Part shown: in pieces, positions 1 to 9,713 of the stretch
Layout: the number at the start of each line of letters is the position of its first letter
Numbering within the stretch: the first letter of the stretch is position 1
NCBI RefSeq assembly: GCF_008122265.1
Contig: NZ_CP043042.1
Span: 806,001-870,000, forward strand
From: Marinobacter fonticola
GTDB lineage: Bacteria > Pseudomonadota > Gammaproteobacteria > Pseudomonadales > Oleiphilaceae
DNA: 64,000 nt
Reading direction: 5' to 3'
Notes under the pieces: model-generated
Databases searched by the model: none
The model's input: only the letters and a program-made list of their open reading frames with translations
Told to the model about the DNA's origin: nothing
Program-made: the position numbers and the translations under genes

Positions 1-89
1 TTCGTGGCTTCGGTAAGCGCGATGATCTTCGCAAAGCTTACGTTCGCCTTGCGGAAGGTCAGGAAATCGACTTTGTGGATGTGGAATAA
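1..89 (+). CDS. rplW: 50S ribosomal protein L23, C-terminal fragment
   Basis: The open frame entering from the left edge ends in RLAEGQEIDFVDVE followed by TAA, which resembles the C-terminus of bacterial L23 (the usual end is a KAYV.L.EGQ..DF pattern). L23 binds 23S rRNA near the peptide exit tunnel and docks trigger factor and SRP. Its place directly before rplB, 17 bases away, is the standard S10-operon order (rplW-rplB). Only about 28 residues lie in the window, so the start and RNA-binding core are not visible. The assignment rests on the tail plus context. Confidence 0.85.
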   Translation, partial: RGFGKRDDLRKAYVRLAEGQEIDFVDVE

Positions 90-106
90 GGTAAAGGGGT
101 CGTAAA

Positions 107-934
107 ATGCCGATCGTCAAAACCAAGCCAACATCGCCCGGCCGCCGTCACGTTGTAAAGACTTACAATCCTGACCTGCACAAAGGCAAGCCTTTCGAGC
201 CGTTGGTAGAAGCTCTGACCCGTACCGGTGGTCGTAACCACTTCGGACGGATCACAACGCGTCACATCGGTGGTGGCCACAAGCGTCACTACCGCATGAT
301 TGACTTCAAGCGGACCAAAGATGGTATCCCGGCCGTAGTAGAACGCCTGGAATACGATCCGAACCGTTCTGCACACATCGCGCTGTTGAAGTATGCCGAT
401 GGCGAGCGTCGCTATATTGTCGCTCCCAAAGGTGTCTCCGCCGGTGATGAAGTGCGCTCCGGTATCGACGCGCCGATTAAAGTGGGCAGTACCCTTCCGC
501 TCCGGAATATTCCGGTCGGCTCGGTCGTCCACTGCGTCGAACTCAAGCCTGGAAAGGGTGCTCAGCTGGCTCGCAGCGCGGGCGCATCCGTACAGCTGGT
601 TGCTCGTGAAGGCGCGTATGCAACACTGCGTCTTCGTTCAGGTGAAATGCGTAAGGTGCTTGTGGAATGTCGCGCAACGTTGGGTGAAGTCTCCAACAGC
701 GAGCACAGCCTCAAGCAGCTTGGTAAAGCGGGTGCATCACGTTGGCGCGGCAAACGCCCAACAGTACGTGGTGTTGCTATGAACCCAGTTGACCACCCGC
801 ATGGTGGTGGTGAAGGGCGTACCTCTGGCGGACGTCACCCTGTTACTCCTTGGGGTGTTCCGACCAAAGGGCATAAGACTCGTAAGAACAAACGTACTGA
901 CCGAATGATAGTACGTCGTCGTTCAGCCAAGTAA
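107..934 (+). CDS. rplB: 50S ribosomal protein L2
   Basis: This 275-residue protein has the full length of bacterial L2 and begins [15 protein letters not shown]2 is a primary 23S rRNA-binding protein near the peptidyl transferase centre and supports subunit association. The family signature around residues 225-236 ([13 protein letters not shown]) is intact, including the conserved histidine region tied to peptidyl transferase activity. The C-terminus is strongly basic ([20 protein letters not shown]), as expected for an rRNA-penetrating tail. It lies between rplW and rpsS in the S10 operon. GGGGT about 8 bases upstream may act as a weak ribosome binding site. Confidence 0.98.
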   Translation: MPIVKTKPTSPGRRHVVKTYNPDLHKGKPFEPLVEALTRTGGRNHFGRITTRHIGGGHKRHYRMIDFKRTKDGIPAVVERLEYDPNRSAHIALLKYADGERRYIVAPKGVSAGDEVRSGIDAPIKVGSTLPLRNIPVGSVVHCVELKPGKGAQLARSAGASVQLVAREGAYATLRLRSGEMRKVLVECRATLGEVSNSEHSLKQLGKAGASRWRGKRPTVRGVAMNPVDHPHGGGEGRTSGGRHPVTPWGVPTKGHKTRKNKRTDRMIVRRRSAK

Positions 935-957
935 ACGACTACATAGAGGTATTTGCT

Positions 958-1233
958 GTGCCACGTTCTTTGAAGAAAGGTCCTTTTATTGACCTGCATC
1001 TGTTGAAGAAGGTTGAGGCAGCTCTGGAAGCTAACGACAAGCGGCCAATCAAAACCTGGTCCCGCCGGTCGACAGTCTTCCCGGAGATGGTAGGCCTGAC
1101 CATTGCAATCCATAACGGCAAGCAACATGTGCCGGTCCATGTCACTGAAGACATGGTGGGTCACAAGCTGGGTGAGTTCGCTGCTACGCGTACTTACCGC
1201 GGTCATGCTGCCGACAAGAAAGCTAAACGCTGA
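958..1233 (+). CDS. rpsS: 30S ribosomal protein S19
   Basis: This 91-residue protein, beginning [11 protein letters not shown] after the initiator, has the typical S19 length and N-terminus. S19 sits in the head of the 30S subunit with S13 and contacts the A-site finger of the 50S. The start codon is GTG; no in-frame ATG lies nearby and the conserved PRSLKKGPF begins immediately after it, so GTG is secure. AGAGGT upstream is the ribosome binding site. It is co-transcribed with rplB (23-base gap) and rplV (16-base gap). Confidence 0.98.
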   Translation: MPRSLKKGPFIDLHLLKKVEAALEANDKRPIKTWSRRSTVFPEMVGLTIAIHNGKQHVPVHVTEDMVGHKLGEFAATRTYRGHAADKKAKR

Positions 1234-1249
1234 TTGAGGGTATAGAGAA

Positions 1250-1582
1250 ATGGAAGTAGCGGCTAAGTACAAAGGCGCTCGCCTCTCTGCTCAGAAAGCG
1301 CGTCTTGTCGCAGATCAGGTCCGCGGCAAGGCAGTAGAGGAAGCCCTGAATATTCTGACTTTCAGCCCAAAAAAGGCGGCGGTAGTTATCAAGAAAGCCT
1401 TGGAATCTGCCATTGCCAACGCTGAGCATAACGAAGGTCTAGACGTTGACGAGTTGCGGGTGGCCACCATCATGGTGGACGAAGGTCCGACGCTCAAGCG
1501 AATCAAGGCTCGAGCTAAGGGGCGCGCTGACCGCATTTTCAAGCGCACCTGTCATATCACCGTCAAGGTCGCCGACAAGTAG
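1250..1582 (+). CDS. rplV: 50S ribosomal protein L22
   Basis: This 110-residue protein matches the L22 length. L22 lines the polypeptide exit tunnel with a long beta-hairpin and is a known site of macrolide-resistance mutations. The N-terminal [22 protein letters not shown] is characteristic, and the hairpin region (about residues 80-100, rich in Arg and Lys: [14 protein letters not shown]) looks intact with no deletion. It sits in the S10 operon, 11 bases before rpsC. Confidence 0.98.
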   Translation: MEVAAKYKGARLSAQKARLVADQVRGKAVEEALNILTFSPKKAAVVIKKALESAIANAEHNEGLDVDELRVATIMVDEGPTLKRIKARAKGRADRIFKRTCHITVKVADK

Positions 1583-1593
1583 GAGATGCTCAG

Positions 1594-2277
1594 ATGGGTC
1601 ATAAAGTAAATCCAACCGGTATTCGGCTGGGTGTGATTAAAGAGCACAACTCAGTCTGGTATGCCGAGAAGCAGGAATATGCGAACAATCTACTGAATGA
1701 TCTTCAGGTTCGTAACTTCCTCGAAAAGCGTCTGGTGAAGGCGTCTGTAAGCAAGATTGTGATCGAGCGCCCGGCTCAGAATGCCCGCATCACCATCCAT
1801 ACCGCCCGCCCCGGCATCGTTATCGGGAAGAAGGGTGAGGATGTTGACCGTCTGCGTCGCGAAGTTAGCGACATGATGGGTGTGCCTGTTCACATCAACA
1901 TCGAAGAGGTCCGTAAGCCGGATCTGGATGCCAAACTGGTTGCCCAAAACGTGGCAGGTCAGTTGGAGCGTCGTGTTATGTTCCGTCGCGCTATGAAGCG
2001 CGCGGTTCAGAACGCGATGCGCCAGGGCGCAAAGGGTATTAAGATCCAGGTCGGCGGCCGTCTGGGCGGCGCGGAAATCGCGCGCTCCGAGTGGTATCGC
2101 GAAGGTCGTGTACCTCTGCACACACTGCGTGCGGATATCGACTACGCAACATATGAAGCGCATACCACATACGGTGTTATCGGCGTCAAGGTATGGATCT
2201 TCAAGGGCGAGATTCTTGGCGGCATGGAGCAGGTCCGTGCTGAGAAGGATGCCTCTCGCAAGAAAGGTTCTAAGTAA
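1594..2277 (+). CDS. rpsC: 30S ribosomal protein S3
   Basis: This 227-residue protein starts [12 protein letters not shown], diagnostic of S3. S3 lies at the mRNA entry tunnel of the 30S subunit and contributes to helicase activity. A type II KH domain is visible at roughly residues 38-110 with its GxxG loop (VIGKKGEDV). The C-terminal domain carries the conserved RADIDYAT and [10 protein letters not shown] stretches. The ATG follows an AGGAGA ribosome binding site. Gaps to rplV and rplP are 11 and 12 bases, so this is one transcript. Confidence 0.98.
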   Translation: MGHKVNPTGIRLGVIKEHNSVWYAEKQEYANNLLNDLQVRNFLEKRLVKASVSKIVIERPAQNARITIHTARPGIVIGKKGEDVDRLRREVSDMMGVPVHINIEEVRKPDLDAKLVAQNVAGQLERRVMFRRAMKRAVQNAMRQGAKGIKIQVGGRLGGAEIARSEWYREGRVPLHTLRADIDYATYEAHTTYGVIGVKVWIFKGEILGGMEQVRAEKDASRKKGSK

Positions 2278-2289
2278 AGGGGCACTCGT

Positions 2290-2703
2290 ATGCTGCAGCC
2301 AAAACGCACCAAATTTCGCAAGGTAATGAAAGGCCGTAATACCGGTCTGGCGCACCGCGGTAACAAGGTGAGCTTCGGTGAATACGGATTGAAGGCGACG
2401 AGCCGTGGGCGTATAACTGCGCGCCAGATTGAGGCGGCACGACGCACAATGACTCGTCGAATCAAACGGGGCGGTAAGATCTGGATTCGGATCTTCCCGG
2501 ATAAGCCGATCACCGGCAAACCGCTTGAAGTACGTATGGGTAAAGGTAAGGGTTCTGTCGAGTACTGGGTAGCCGAGATTCAGCCCGGCAAGATGCTGTA
2601 CGAGATGGAAGGCGTTCCTGAGGAAGTCGCGCGTGAAGCATTCACCTTGGCTGCTGCGAAGCTGCCGGTGGCGACAACCTTCGTTACGAGGACGGTGATG
2701 TGA
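2290..2703 (+). CDS. rplP: 50S ribosomal protein L16
   Basis: This 137-residue protein has the typical L16 length and the signatures [26 protein letters not shown] and [13 protein letters not shown]16 organises the A-site side of the peptidyl transferase centre. Its stop overlaps the rpmC start (TGATG), implying translational coupling. The RIFP(D)KP segment holds the Arg that is hydroxylated by RoxA/YcfD in some gammaproteobacteria; whether that enzyme exists here cannot be judged from the window. Confidence 0.98.
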   Translation: MLQPKRTKFRKVMKGRNTGLAHRGNKVSFGEYGLKATSRGRITARQIEAARRTMTRRIKRGGKIWIRIFPDKPITGKPLEVRMGKGKGSVEYWVAEIQPGKMLYEMEGVPEEVAREAFTLAAAKLPVATTFVTRTVM

Positions 2704-2894
2704 TGAAAGCAACAGAGCTGCGTGAAAAGTCAGTCGAGGAGCTGAATAAAGAGCTGATCGACCTCCTGAAGGAGCAGTTCAACCTGCGCATGCGTAAGGC
2801 GACAGGTCAGCTGAATCAGTCTCACCTCCTCAGCAACGTTAAGCGCGATATCGCTCGTGTGAAAACAGTGATGAATGAAAAGGCAGGACAGTGA
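2703..2894 (+). CDS. rpmC: 50S ribosomal protein L29
   Basis: This 63-residue, all-alpha protein begins [18 protein letters not shown], the usual L29 start and length. L29 sits near the tunnel exit next to L23. The ATG at 2703 overlaps the rplP stop as TGATG; a GTG one codon earlier is also in frame, but the ATG start fits the family and the coupling better. The following gene rpsQ begins within two bases of this stop. Confidence 0.97.
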   Translation: MKATELREKSVEELNKELIDLLKEQFNLRMRKATGQLNQSHLLSNVKRDIARVKTVMNEKAGQ

Positions 2895-2895
2895 C

Positions 2896-3162
2896 ATGAC
2901 TGAAGCTACTAAGACTGCCAGAACCCTGAGCGGCAAGGTCGTGAGCAACAAGATGGAGAAATCCATTGTGGTTCTGGTTGAGCGCCAGGTTAAGCATCCG
3001 CTTTACGGCAAGTACGTTAAGCGCTCAACCAAAATTCACGCCCATGACGAGAGCAATCAGTGCAACATCGGCGACACGGTTCGGATCGAGGAAACTCGCC
3101 CGGTCTCGAAAACCAAGAGCTGGGCTCTGGTTGATGTCGTCGAACGCGCTTCGAAGGTGTAA
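2896..3162 (+). CDS. rpsQ: 30S ribosomal protein S17
   Basis: This 88-residue OB-fold protein has conserved segments [29 protein letters not shown] and [20 protein letters not shown]17 is a primary 16S rRNA binder of the 30S body. An in-frame ATG lies seven codons upstream, inside rpmC, but ATG 2896 places the start beside AGGACAG and gives the usual S17 length, so it was chosen. It is the last gene of the S10 operon; the spc operon starts after a 58-base gap. Confidence 0.97.
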   Translation: MTEATKTARTLSGKVVSNKMEKSIVVLVERQVKHPLYGKYVKRSTKIHAHDESNQCNIGDTVRIEETRPVSKTKSWALVDVVERASKV

Positions 3163-3220
3163 CTCGCCCGGACGGTGAGTCTTGTCGTAACGGCAAAGTG
3201 GTTTCTGCTGGAGAACAACC

Positions 3221-3589
3221 ATGATTCAGACTCAAACAATGCTTGAGGTCGCGGACAACAGTGGTGCCCGTCGTGTGATGTGCATCAAGGTCCTGGGCGG
3301 TTCACACCGGCGTTACGCCAGCGTGGGAGATATCATCAAGGTGACCGTAAAGGAAGCCATTCCCCGCGGGAAAGTGCGCAAGGGCCAAGTCCTCAAGGCT
3401 GTCGTAGTGCGTACCGCCAAGGGCGTTCGTCGCCCGGACGGTTCGTTGATTCGCTTCGACGGCAATGCGGCTGTACTTCTGAACAACCAGGACGCGCCTA
3501 TCGGTACCCGGATCTTTGGCCCGGTGACCCGTGAGCTGCGTAGCGAAAAGTTCATGAAGATCATTTCACTGGCACCCGAAGTACTGTAA
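3221..3589 (+). CDS. rplN: 50S ribosomal protein L14
   Basis: This 122-residue beta-barrel protein begins [27 protein letters not shown] and ends with the conserved [20 protein letters not shown]14 forms an intersubunit bridge with 16S helix h14 and binds the silencing factor RsfS. It opens the spc operon. The 58-base gap after rpsQ may hold the spc promoter as it does in E. coli, but I see no convincing -35/-10 pair there. The ribosome binding site is CTGGAG. Confidence 0.98.
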   Translation: MIQTQTMLEVADNSGARRVMCIKVLGGSHRRYASVGDIIKVTVKEAIPRGKVRKGQVLKAVVVRTAKGVRRPDGSLIRFDGNAAVLLNNQDAPIGTRIFGPVTRELRSEKFMKIISLAPEVL

Positions 3590-3605
3590 GGACTAGAGGC
3601 CGGTT

Positions 3606-3926
3606 ATGAAGAAAATCAAACGAGATGACGAAGTTATCGTCACCACGGGAAAAGATAAGGGTAAGCGCGGCAAGATCCTGAAAGTTCAGGATGACGGCCG
3701 AGTGGTGGTTTCTGGGATCAATATGATCAAGAAGCACACCAAGCCCAACCCGATGGTCGGTACGCCGGGTGGCATCGTCGAGAAAGAAGCACCTATCCAG
3801 GCTTCCAACGTGGCTATTTTTAATCCGCAGACCGGCAAAGCCGATCGTGTTGGCTTCCAGACCAAGGAAGACGGCAGCAAAATGCGGGTTTTTAAGTCCA
3901 CGAAAGAAGCAGTCGATAACCAGTAA
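3606..3926 (+). CDS. rplX: 50S ribosomal protein L24
   Basis: This 106-residue protein has an N-terminal KOW motif ([16 protein letters not shown]) and the conserved [11 protein letters not shown] segment. L24 is an assembly initiator of the 50S subunit and lies at the tunnel exit. Length and motifs match the family. It lies 16 bases after rplN and just before rplE in spc-operon order. Confidence 0.98.
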   Translation: MKKIKRDDEVIVTTGKDKGKRGKILKVQDDGRVVVSGINMIKKHTKPNPMVGTPGGIVEKEAPIQASNVAIFNPQTGKADRVGFQTKEDGSKMRVFKSTKEAVDNQ

Positions 3927-3941
3927 TTGGTGGTGGTTACG

Positions 3942-4481
3942 ATGCTTAACATGAAAGAGATGTACAAAAAGGATGTGATACCCGCGCTGCAAAACGAGTT
4001 CAGCTACAAGAACCCGATGCAGGTGCCGCGTATCGAGAAGATCACCCTGAACATGGGTGTCGGCGAAGCGGTTGGTGACAAGAAGCTTATTGAGAATGCG
4101 GTTGCAGATCTTGAGCGTTTGTCCGGTCAGAAGCCGGTTGTTACCAAGGCGCGTAAATCCGTTGCGGGCTTCAAGATCCGTGAAGGCTGGCCGATCGGAT
4201 GTAAAGTCACATTGCGCGGTGAGCGTATGTGGGACTTCTTCGATCGCCTCGTTCACATCGCGATTCCTCGTGTGCGCGACTTCCGTGGCCTGAACCCGAA
4301 GTCTTTTGATGGCCGTGGTAACTACAGCATGGGTGTGCGTGAGCAAATCATCTTCCCGGAAATCGAGTACGACAAAGTCGACAAGATTCGCGGGCTGGAT
4401 ATCACCATCACCACCTCTGCAGCTACCGACGATGAAGGCCGTGAACTGCTGAAAGCCTTTGGCTTTCCGTTCAAGAAATAA
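3942..4481 (+). CDS. rplE: 50S ribosomal protein L5
   Basis: This 179-residue protein contains [34 protein letters not shown] and the C-terminal DITITTSA segment. L5 binds 5S rRNA and contacts the P-site tRNA and S13. The frame is open upstream to a GTG at 3927, but ATG 3942 gives the exact usual family length (179) and the start [12 protein letters not shown], so it was preferred. In E. coli the S8 repressor binds mRNA around the rplE start; that structure was not checked here. Confidence 0.97.
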   Translation: MLNMKEMYKKDVIPALQNEFSYKNPMQVPRIEKITLNMGVGEAVGDKKLIENAVADLERLSGQKPVVTKARKSVAGFKIREGWPIGCKVTLRGERMWDFFDRLVHIAIPRVRDFRGLNPKSFDGRGNYSMGVREQIIFPEIEYDKVDKIRGLDITITTSAATDDEGRELLKAFGFPFKK

Positions 4482-4493
4482 GGAACGAGCGTT

Positions 4494-4799
4494 ATGGCTA
4501 AGGTATCGATGAAAAACCGCGAGCTGAAGCGTCAGCAAACCGTCGAGAAGTACGCGACGAAGCGCGCTGAGCTCAAGGCGATTATCAAGAATCCGAATAC
4601 CAGCGACGAAGACCGTTGGGATGCGCAGATCAAGCTGCAGCAGCTCCCACGTGACGCGAGTCCGTCACGTCTTCGTAACCGCTGCCAGCTGACCGGTCGC
4701 CCCCACGGCGTTCTGCGTAAATTCCAGCTTTCGCGTATTAAATTGCGTGAAGCCGGTATGCGTGGTGACGTTCCGGGATTGACCAAGTCGAGCTGGTAA
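4494..4799 (+). CDS. rpsN: 30S ribosomal protein S14, zinc-free type
   Basis: This 101-residue S14 begins [15 protein letters not shown] and ends [18 protein letters not shown]. The long form has no CxxC...CxxC zinc module (one Cys only, in [12 protein letters not shown]), so it is the C-minus paralogue type usual in proteobacteria. S14 is located in the 30S head near S3 and S10. The AAGGAACGAG ribosome binding site lies just upstream. Confidence 0.98.
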   Translation: MAKVSMKNRELKRQQTVEKYATKRAELKAIIKNPNTSDEDRWDAQIKLQQLPRDASPSRLRNRCQLTGRPHGVLRKFQLSRIKLREAGMRGDVPGLTKSSW

Positions 4800-4878
4800 C
4801 AGGTAGGCACTTCGGTGTCTGTTGGTAAGCGGTGCGGCAAGCCGCTGCACAACTAAAAAGATCAGGAGCCTCATACCA

Positions 4879-5271
4879 ATGAGTATGCAAGATACGCTTG
4901 CGGATATGATTACTCGCATCCGCAATGCACAGATGGCATCCAAAGCAGACGTTACGATGCCGTCTTCGAAAATGAAGGCCTCCGTAGCCCAGGTCCTGAA
5001 GGACGAAGGTTATGTGCAGGACTTCTCCGTCTCAGCTGATGCGAAGCCCGAGTTGACCGTTACCCTCAAGTATTTCGAGGGCCAGCCGGTTATCGAGTCC
5101 ATCAAACGGGTCAGTCGTCCGAGTCTGCGCCAGTACAAAGGCGCTGGGGAACTGCCGAAAGTAGCCGGTGGTCTGGGAATCGCCATCGTGTCGACGTCCA
5201 AGGGCGTCATGACCGACCGTGCCGCGCGTCAAGCCGGTATCGGTGGCGAAGTCATCTGCACCGTATTTTAG
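4879..5271 (+). CDS. rpsH: 30S ribosomal protein S8
   Basis: This 130-residue protein starts [18 protein letters not shown], which matches E. coli S8 in length and start. S8 binds the central domain of 16S rRNA and, in E. coli, represses the spc operon by binding its own mRNA. The frame is open further upstream, but only ATG 4879 follows a good ribosome binding site (AGGAGCC) and matches the family start. The conserved C-terminus [26 protein letters not shown] is intact. Confidence 0.98.
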   Translation: MSMQDTLADMITRIRNAQMASKADVTMPSSKMKASVAQVLKDEGYVQDFSVSADAKPELTVTLKYFEGQPVIESIKRVSRPSLRQYKGAGELPKVAGGLGIAIVSTSKGVMTDRAARQAGIGGEVICTVF

Positions 5272-5280
5272 GAGTTACAC

Positions 5281-5814
5281 ATGTCCAGGGTTGCCAATAA
5301 TCCTGTCGTGCTGCCTACCGGTGTTGAGGTTAAGCTGAGCGGACAGGAAATCAACGTGAAGGGCTCCAAGGGAGCACTTCAATTCACGATCCATAACGCC
5401 GTCGAAGTAAAGCAGGAAGAAAACATTCTGCGCTTCGCCGCGCGTGATGGCGCAAAACAGTCTCGTGCACTTGCCGGTACCACCCGTGCACTGGTCAATA
5501 ACATGGTGACAGGCGTTAGCACTGGCTTTGAGCGTAAGCTTCAGCTGGTGGGCGTGGGTTACCGTGCGCAGGCACAGGGTAAAAAGCTCAATCTGACTCT
5601 GGGGTTCTCTCACCCGGTTGAGTACGAGCTGCCCGAAGGCGTCACGGCTGAAACACCGTCCCAGACGGAAGTCGTGATTCGGGGTATCGATAAGCAACAG
5701 GTTGGCCAGGTCGCAGCTGAAATTCGCGCCTATCGTCCGCCGGAGCCCTATAAGGGCAAAGGTGTTCGTTATGCGGATGAGCTGGTCAGACGTAAAGAAG
5801 CCAAGAAGAAATAG
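5281..5814 (+). CDS. rplF: 50S ribosomal protein L6
   Basis: This 177-residue protein has the two repeated alpha/beta domains typical of L6 and the C-terminal signature [17 protein letters not shown]6 lies near the sarcin-ricin loop and takes part in late 50S assembly. It follows rpsH by nine bases, with a GGAGTTACAC ribosome binding site directly before ATG. Confidence 0.98.
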   Translation: MSRVANNPVVLPTGVEVKLSGQEINVKGSKGALQFTIHNAVEVKQEENILRFAARDGAKQSRALAGTTRALVNNMVTGVSTGFERKLQLVGVGYRAQAQGKKLNLTLGFSHPVEYELPEGVTAETPSQTEVVIRGIDKQQVGQVAAEIRAYRPPEPYKGKGVRYADELVRRKEAKKK

Positions 5815-5823
5815 GGCGGGACT

Positions 5824-6171
5824 ATGAGCGCGAATAACGAAAGATTGCGTCGCGCACGCAAAGTGCGCATGAAGATCCGTGAGCTGGGCTCCACTCGTCT
5901 CTGCGTACATCGTACGCCGCGGCATATGTACGCTCAGGTTACGACTGCAGACGGCAGTAAGGTTCTGGCTTCTGCCTCCACGCTGGACAAGGAATTGCGC
6001 CAGGGTGCGACCGGCAATGTGGAAGCTGCCAAAAAAGTCGGCAAGCTCATCGCAGAGCGTGCCAAGGCAGCCGGTGTAGAGCAGGTTGCATTCGACCGTT
6101 CCGGCTATCGCTATCATGGTCGCATTCAGGCGCTGGCCGATGCGGCACGTGAAGCTGGCTTGCAATTCTAA
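5824..6171 (+). CDS. rplR: 50S ribosomal protein L18
   Basis: This 115-residue protein with basic N-terminus ([18 protein letters not shown]), the [11 protein letters not shown] strand and C-terminal [24 protein letters not shown] is L18. It binds 5S rRNA together with L5 (rplE, upstream). The C-terminus is complete and the gene lies only 12 bases before rpsE. Confidence 0.98.
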   Translation: MSANNERLRRARKVRMKIRELGSTRLCVHRTPRHMYAQVTTADGSKVLASASTLDKELRQGATGNVEAAKKVGKLIAERAKAAGVEQVAFDRSGYRYHGRIQALADAAREAGLQF

Positions 6172-6183
6172 GAGGTGGAGAAG

Positions 6184-6684
6184 ATGAGCGTGAACGAACA
6201 GAAAGCGCCTGAGCTCCAGGAAAAGCTGGTTCAGGTCAACCGCGTAGCGAAAGTTGTGAAGGGCGGTCGTATCTTTGCCTTCACTGCGCTGACGGTGGTT
6301 GGTGATGGCAAGGGTCGTGTAGGCTTCGGTCGTGGCAAGGCGCGTGAAGTGCCGGTTGCGATTCAAAAAGCGATGGAAGCAGCACGTAAGAACATGGTTG
6401 ATGTGCCGCTGAAGGGCAATACCCTCCAGTATCCGGTCCGTGCGATGCATGGCGGTTCCAAGGTTTACATGCAACCGGCTTCCGAAGGTACTGGTATCAT
6501 CGCCGGCGGCGCAATGCGTGCAGTGCTTGAAGTTGCAGGTGTTCAAAACGTCCTGTCCAAGTGTTACGGCTCGACCAATCCGGTCAATGTGGTCCGTTCC
6601 ACTATCAAGGGTCTTCAGGCGATGAAAGCGCCCGAAGATGTTGCAGCCAAGCGCGGCAAGACCGTGGAAGATATTCTGGGTTGA
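6184..6684 (+). CDS. rpsE: 30S ribosomal protein S5
   Basis: This 166-residue protein contains the S5 double-stranded RNA-binding-like domain ([25 protein letters not shown]) and the [17 protein letters not shown] segment. S5 contributes to decoding fidelity and mRNA unwinding. A GTG at 6175 is in frame, but ATG 6184 has the ribosome binding site GAGGTGGAG just upstream and gives the expected length, so it was chosen. Confidence 0.98.
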   Translation: MSVNEQKAPELQEKLVQVNRVAKVVKGGRIFAFTALTVVGDGKGRVGFGRGKAREVPVAIQKAMEAARKNMVDVPLKGNTLQYPVRAMHGGSKVYMQPASEGTGIIAGGAMRAVLEVAGVQNVLSKCYGSTNPVNVVRSTIKGLQAMKAPEDVAAKRGKTVEDILG

Positions 6685-6688
6685 AGTC

Positions 6689-6874
6689 ATGGCTAACAAG
6701 ACAATGAAAGTTACACTGACCCGTAGCCCTATCGGCTGTCAGCCTAAGCACAAAGAATGTGTTAAGGGTTTGGGTCTGCGTAGGATCGGTCACACCGTCG
6801 AGCTGGAAGACACTCCGTCCACGCGCGGCATGGTGAACCGTATTAATTACATGGTTCGGGTGGAGGATAACTAA
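6689..6874 (+). CDS. rpmD: 50S ribosomal protein L30
   Basis: This 61-residue protein, [17 protein letters not shown], has the conserved [17 protein letters not shown] segment. L30 is a small non-essential 50S protein found in proteobacterial spc operons between rpsE and rplO. The frame is open further upstream through rpsE, but ATG 6689, four bases after the rpsE stop, fits the family length. Confidence 0.97.
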   Translation: MANKTMKVTLTRSPIGCQPKHKECVKGLGLRRIGHTVELEDTPSTRGMVNRINYMVRVEDN

Positions 6875-6875
6875 G

Positions 6876-7310
6876 ATGCGTCTTAACGAACTTAGTCCAG
6901 AACCCGGTTCACGCCCATCCGCGAAGCGGGTTGGTCGCGGTATCGGTAGCGGTCTCGGCAAAACCGGCGGCCGCGGTCACAAAGGTCTGAAGGCCCGGTC
7001 AGGCGGAAGCGTCGCTCCCGGCTTCGAGGGTGGTCAGCAGCCTTTGGCTCGCCGTCTGCCGAAGTTCGGCTTCACCTCTCGCCGTGCGCGTTACGAAGCG
7101 GAAATTCGCCTTAACGAACTGGCGAAGGTCGACGGCGACATCGCCGACCTGGCAGCCCTGAAGAAGGCCGACGTCATTCGCGAAGAAATTCGTGTGGCGA
7201 AAGTCATTCTGTCCGGTGAGCTGACCCGTCCGGTTACGGTCAAGGGTCTGAAGGTCACTAAAGGCGCGCGTGAAGCCATCACGGCTGCAGGCGGAAAAAT
7301 CGAAGACTAA
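6876..7310 (+). CDS. rplO: 50S ribosomal protein L15
   Basis: This 144-residue protein begins [13 protein letters not shown] and carries the Gly/Arg-rich [18 protein letters not shown] extension that penetrates 23S rRNA. L15 is a late-assembly 50S protein. It starts one base after the rpmD stop, so translational coupling is likely, and ends 17 bases before secY. Confidence 0.98.
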   Translation: MRLNELSPEPGSRPSAKRVGRGIGSGLGKTGGRGHKGLKARSGGSVAPGFEGGQQPLARRLPKFGFTSRRARYEAEIRLNELAKVDGDIADLAALKKADVIREEIRVAKVILSGELTRPVTVKGLKVTKGAREAITAAGGKIED

Positions 7311-7327
7311 GGCAAGTCGGGGACATA

Positions 7328-8647
7328 ATGGCCAAGACAGCATCAATGCCGGCGGGAGTCGGGAAAGGATTTGCAGAGCTGCGTTCGCGGCTCTGGTTCG
7401 TATTCCTGGCGCTTCTGGTGTACCGCATCGGTGCCCATATTCCGGTACCGGGTATTAATCCTGATCGCTTGGCAGCCTTGTTTGATCAGAACCAGGGGAC
7501 AATCCTGGGCCTGTTTAACATGTTCTCCGGTGGTGCCCTCGAGCGGATGAGTATCTTCGCGCTGGGCATCATGCCTTACATCTCCGCCTCCATCATCATG
7601 CAATTGATGACGGCGGTGAGCCCGCACCTTGAGCAGTTGAAGAAAGAGGGCGAGGCCGGTCGTCGCAAGATCAGTCAGTACACGCGTTACGGCACGGTGC
7701 TGTTGGCTCTGGTTCAGGGCCTTGGCATTTCCGTAGGTTTGGCGTCGCAGGGCGTCACATTCAACGACAGTTTCAGCTTCCACTTCGTGGCGGTTGTCTC
7801 GTTTGTCAGCGGCGCAGTGTTCATGATGTGGCTGGGCGAGCAGATCACCGAGCGGGGCATTGGCAACGGCATCTCGCTGTTGATCTTTGCCGGTATCGTG
7901 GCGGGTTTGCCAGGTGCTATCGGTCAGACTCTTGAGCAGGCGCGTAGCGGCGAGATGAGTCTGCTGGTGGTGTTGGGCATCGCAGTGCTTGCGATAGCGG
8001 TCGTTGGCTTCGTGGTCTTCATGGAGCGCGGTCAGCGGCGATTGACGATTAATTATGCCAAGCGGCAGCAGGGGCGTCGGGTTTTCGCTCAGCAGTCCAG
8101 TCACTTGCCGTTGAAGGTTAACATGGCCGGTGTAATTCCGCCGATCTTTGCTTCATCCATTCTCTTGTTCCCGGCATCGCTGGGTCAGTGGTTTGGCCAG
8201 GGTGAAGGTATGGAGTGGTTGGGCAGTGTGTCCCAGGCGCTGGCTCCGAGCCAGCCTCTGTACATCATTCTATTTGCGGCAGCGGTTATCTTCTTTTGCT
8301 TCTTCTACACGGCATTGATGTACAATCCGCGCGAAGTTGCAGACAACCTCAAGCGTTCAGGCGCGTTCATTCCGGGTATACGCCCGGGCGAACAGACCGC
8401 AAAGTATATCGACGGTGTGCTGACGCGCTTGACGCTCTTCGGTGCCCTGTACATTACGGCGGTGTCTTTGTTCCCTCAATTCTTGATGGTGGCGGGTAAT
8501 GTCCCCTTCTATCTGGGGGGAACGTCGCTGTTGATCGTGGTTGTGGTCGTGATGGATTTCATGGCACAGGTTCAGTCTCATCTGATGTCCCATCAGTATG
8601 AGTCGCTGATGAAAAAGTCCAATCTCAAGGGCTATGGTCGGGGCTGA
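7328..8647 (+). CDS. secY: Protein translocase subunit SecY
   Basis: SecY is the central channel of the SecYEG inner-membrane translocon used by SecA and by translating ribosomes. The 439-residue protein has about ten hydrophobic segments. Landmarks are the plug and TM2 region near residues 60-80 ([20 protein letters not shown]), the [12 protein letters not shown] segment, and the cytoplasmic C5 loop [20 protein letters not shown], where ribosome and SecA bind. Its place between rplO and rpmJ at the end of the spc operon is canonical. The GGGGACATA sequence before ATG is an acceptable ribosome binding site. Confidence 0.98.
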   Translation: MAKTASMPAGVGKGFAELRSRLWFVFLALLVYRIGAHIPVPGINPDRLAALFDQNQGTILGLFNMFSGGALERMSIFALGIMPYISASIIMQLMTAVSPHLEQLKKEGEAGRRKISQYTRYGTVLLALVQGLGISVGLASQGVTFNDSFSFHFVAVVSFVSGAVFMMWLGEQITERGIGNGISLLIFAGIVAGLPGAIGQTLEQARSGEMSLLVVLGIAVLAIAVVGFVVFMERGQRRLTINYAKRQQGRRVFAQQSSHLPLKVNMAGVIPPIFASSILLFPASLGQWFGQGEGMEWLGSVSQALAPSQPLYIILFAAAVIFFCFFYTALMYNPREVADNLKRSGAFIPGIRPGEQTAKYIDGVLTRLTLFGALYITAVSLFPQFLMVAGNVPFYLGGTSLLIVVVVVMDFMAQVQSHLMSHQYESLMKKSNLKGYGRG

Positions 8648-8681
8648 TTAGTTCAGTCCCCCGGTAACACTGGAGTCGACA

Positions 8682-8795
8682 ATGAAAGTACGCGCTTCGG
8701 TAAAGAAAATTTGCCGTAACTGCAAAGTTATTCGTCGCAATGGCTCGGTTCGAGTTATCTGCACGGAACCTCGTCATAAGCAGCGTCAAGGCTGA
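8682..8795 (+). CDS. rpmJ: 50S ribosomal protein L36, zinc-binding type
   Basis: This 37-codon gene reads [20 protein letters not shown] and ends RHKQRQG. The zinc ligands of the C+ form are all present: Cys11, Cys14, Cys27 and His32. L36 is the smallest 50S protein. GGAGTCGACA precedes the ATG. It lies between secY and the alpha operon, the usual end of spc. Because this is the zinc form while S14 is zinc-free, a second L36 paralogue elsewhere is possible but cannot be seen. Confidence 0.97.
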   Translation: MKVRASVKKICRNCKVIRRNGSVRVICTEPRHKQRQG

Positions 8796-8845
8796 TATCA
8801 AAACCGATATCAAGTCTGGATCGCAAAGGGGCGGAATAATGGTGC

Positions 8846-8874
8846 TTGATCTTTGAACGATCAGGGGCTATTAT
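8846..8874 (+). promoter_or_regulatory. Sigma70 promoter of the alpha operon
   Basis: The sequence shows -35 TTGATC (8846-8851), a spacer of exactly 17 bases and -10 TATTAT (8869-8874), in the 140-base gap before rpsM. Transcription would start near 8881, leaving a leader of roughly 55 bases. In E. coli the alpha operon has its own promoter here and its leader is bound by S4 (rpsD product); whether this leader forms an equivalent pseudoknot was not determined. Confidence 0.7.
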
Positions 8875-8935
8875 TTCGCGCCCGTTTTGTGGCGGAAAAT
8901 TCACACAGCAAAGCTTTGAACGCGGAGTAATTTGG

Positions 8936-9292
8936 ATGGCACGTATAGCCGGTGTCAATATACCCGATAACAAACATGCTGTTATCTCACTGACTTACAT
9001 CTTTGGAGTTGGTAAGACAGCAGCACAGAAGCTTTGCGATGCAGCCGGCATAAAGCCGGACGCCAAGGTCAAAGACCTTAGCGACGATCAGGTTGAATCG
9101 CTTCGTACCGAAGTGGGCAAGCTGACTGTTGAAGGTGATCTGCGTCGTGAAGTTCAGATGAACATTAAGCGTTTGAAGGATCTGGGCTGCTTCCGTGGTC
9201 TGCGTCATCGTCATGGGCTTCCCGTCCGTGGCCAGCGCACGAAGACCAACGCTCGCACCCGCAAAGGTCCTCGCAAACCGATTCGCAAGTAA
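8936..9292 (+). CDS. rpsM: 30S ribosomal protein S13
   Basis: This 118-residue protein begins [14 protein letters not shown] and ends in a basic tail ([17 protein letters not shown]). S13 lies in the 30S head, forms bridges to L5 and contacts the P-site tRNA. The helix-two-turn-helix segment ([18 protein letters not shown]) and the [15 protein letters not shown] signature are present. The frame extends upstream, but ATG 8936 is the family start and follows GGAGTAATTTGG. It is the first gene of the alpha operon. Confidence 0.98.
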   Translation: MARIAGVNIPDNKHAVISLTYIFGVGKTAAQKLCDAAGIKPDAKVKDLSDDQVESLRTEVGKLTVEGDLRREVQMNIKRLKDLGCFRGLRHRHGLPVRGQRTKTNARTRKGPRKPIRK

Positions 9293-9305
9293 CAGGTAGG
9301 CAAAC

Positions 9306-9695
9306 ATGGCAAAGCCAGGTACACGTACCCGTAAAAAGGTGAAAAAGACGGTTGTCGATGGCGTCGCGCACATCCACGCGTCCTTCAACAACACGATCGT
9401 GACCATTTCTGATCGTCAGGGCAACGTCCTGTCCTGGGCCACCTCCGGTGGTTCCGGTTTTCGTGGGTCACGCAAGAGCACACCTTTTGCTGCGCAGGTA
9501 GCAGCTGAAAGAGCCGGTAACGCGGCTGCTGAATACGGCCTTAAGAACCTGGATGTAGAGGTTAAGGGTCCTGGGCCCGGACGTGAATCCGCTGTACGCG
9601 CACTGAATGGTTGTGGGTACAAGATTACCAACATCACTGATGTCACGCCGATTCCGCATAACGGCTGTCGTCCGCCCAAAAAGCGTCGCGTGTAA
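9306..9695 (+). CDS. rpsK: 30S ribosomal protein S11
   Basis: This 129-residue protein contains [19 protein letters not shown], the [17 protein letters not shown] segment and the C-terminus [18 protein letters not shown], all conserved in S11. S11 forms part of the 30S platform at the mRNA exit/E site. It is second in the alpha operon, 13 bases after rpsM. Confidence 0.98.
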   Translation: MAKPGTRTRKKVKKTVVDGVAHIHASFNNTIVTISDRQGNVLSWATSGGSGFRGSRKSTPFAAQVAAERAGNAAAEYGLKNLDVEVKGPGPGRESAVRALNGCGYKITNITDVTPIPHNGCRPPKKRRV

Positions 9696-9713
9696 GACAG
9701 GAGACAGTGAAGT

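Noticed and set aside
3163..3220. An spc operon promoter between rpsQ and rplN
   Set aside because: A TTGTCG is present but no matching -10 at a proper distance was found.
5275..6699. A 474-codon - strand frame across rplF-rplR-rpsE
   Set aside because: It runs across three certain ribosomal genes and reflects their codon bias only.
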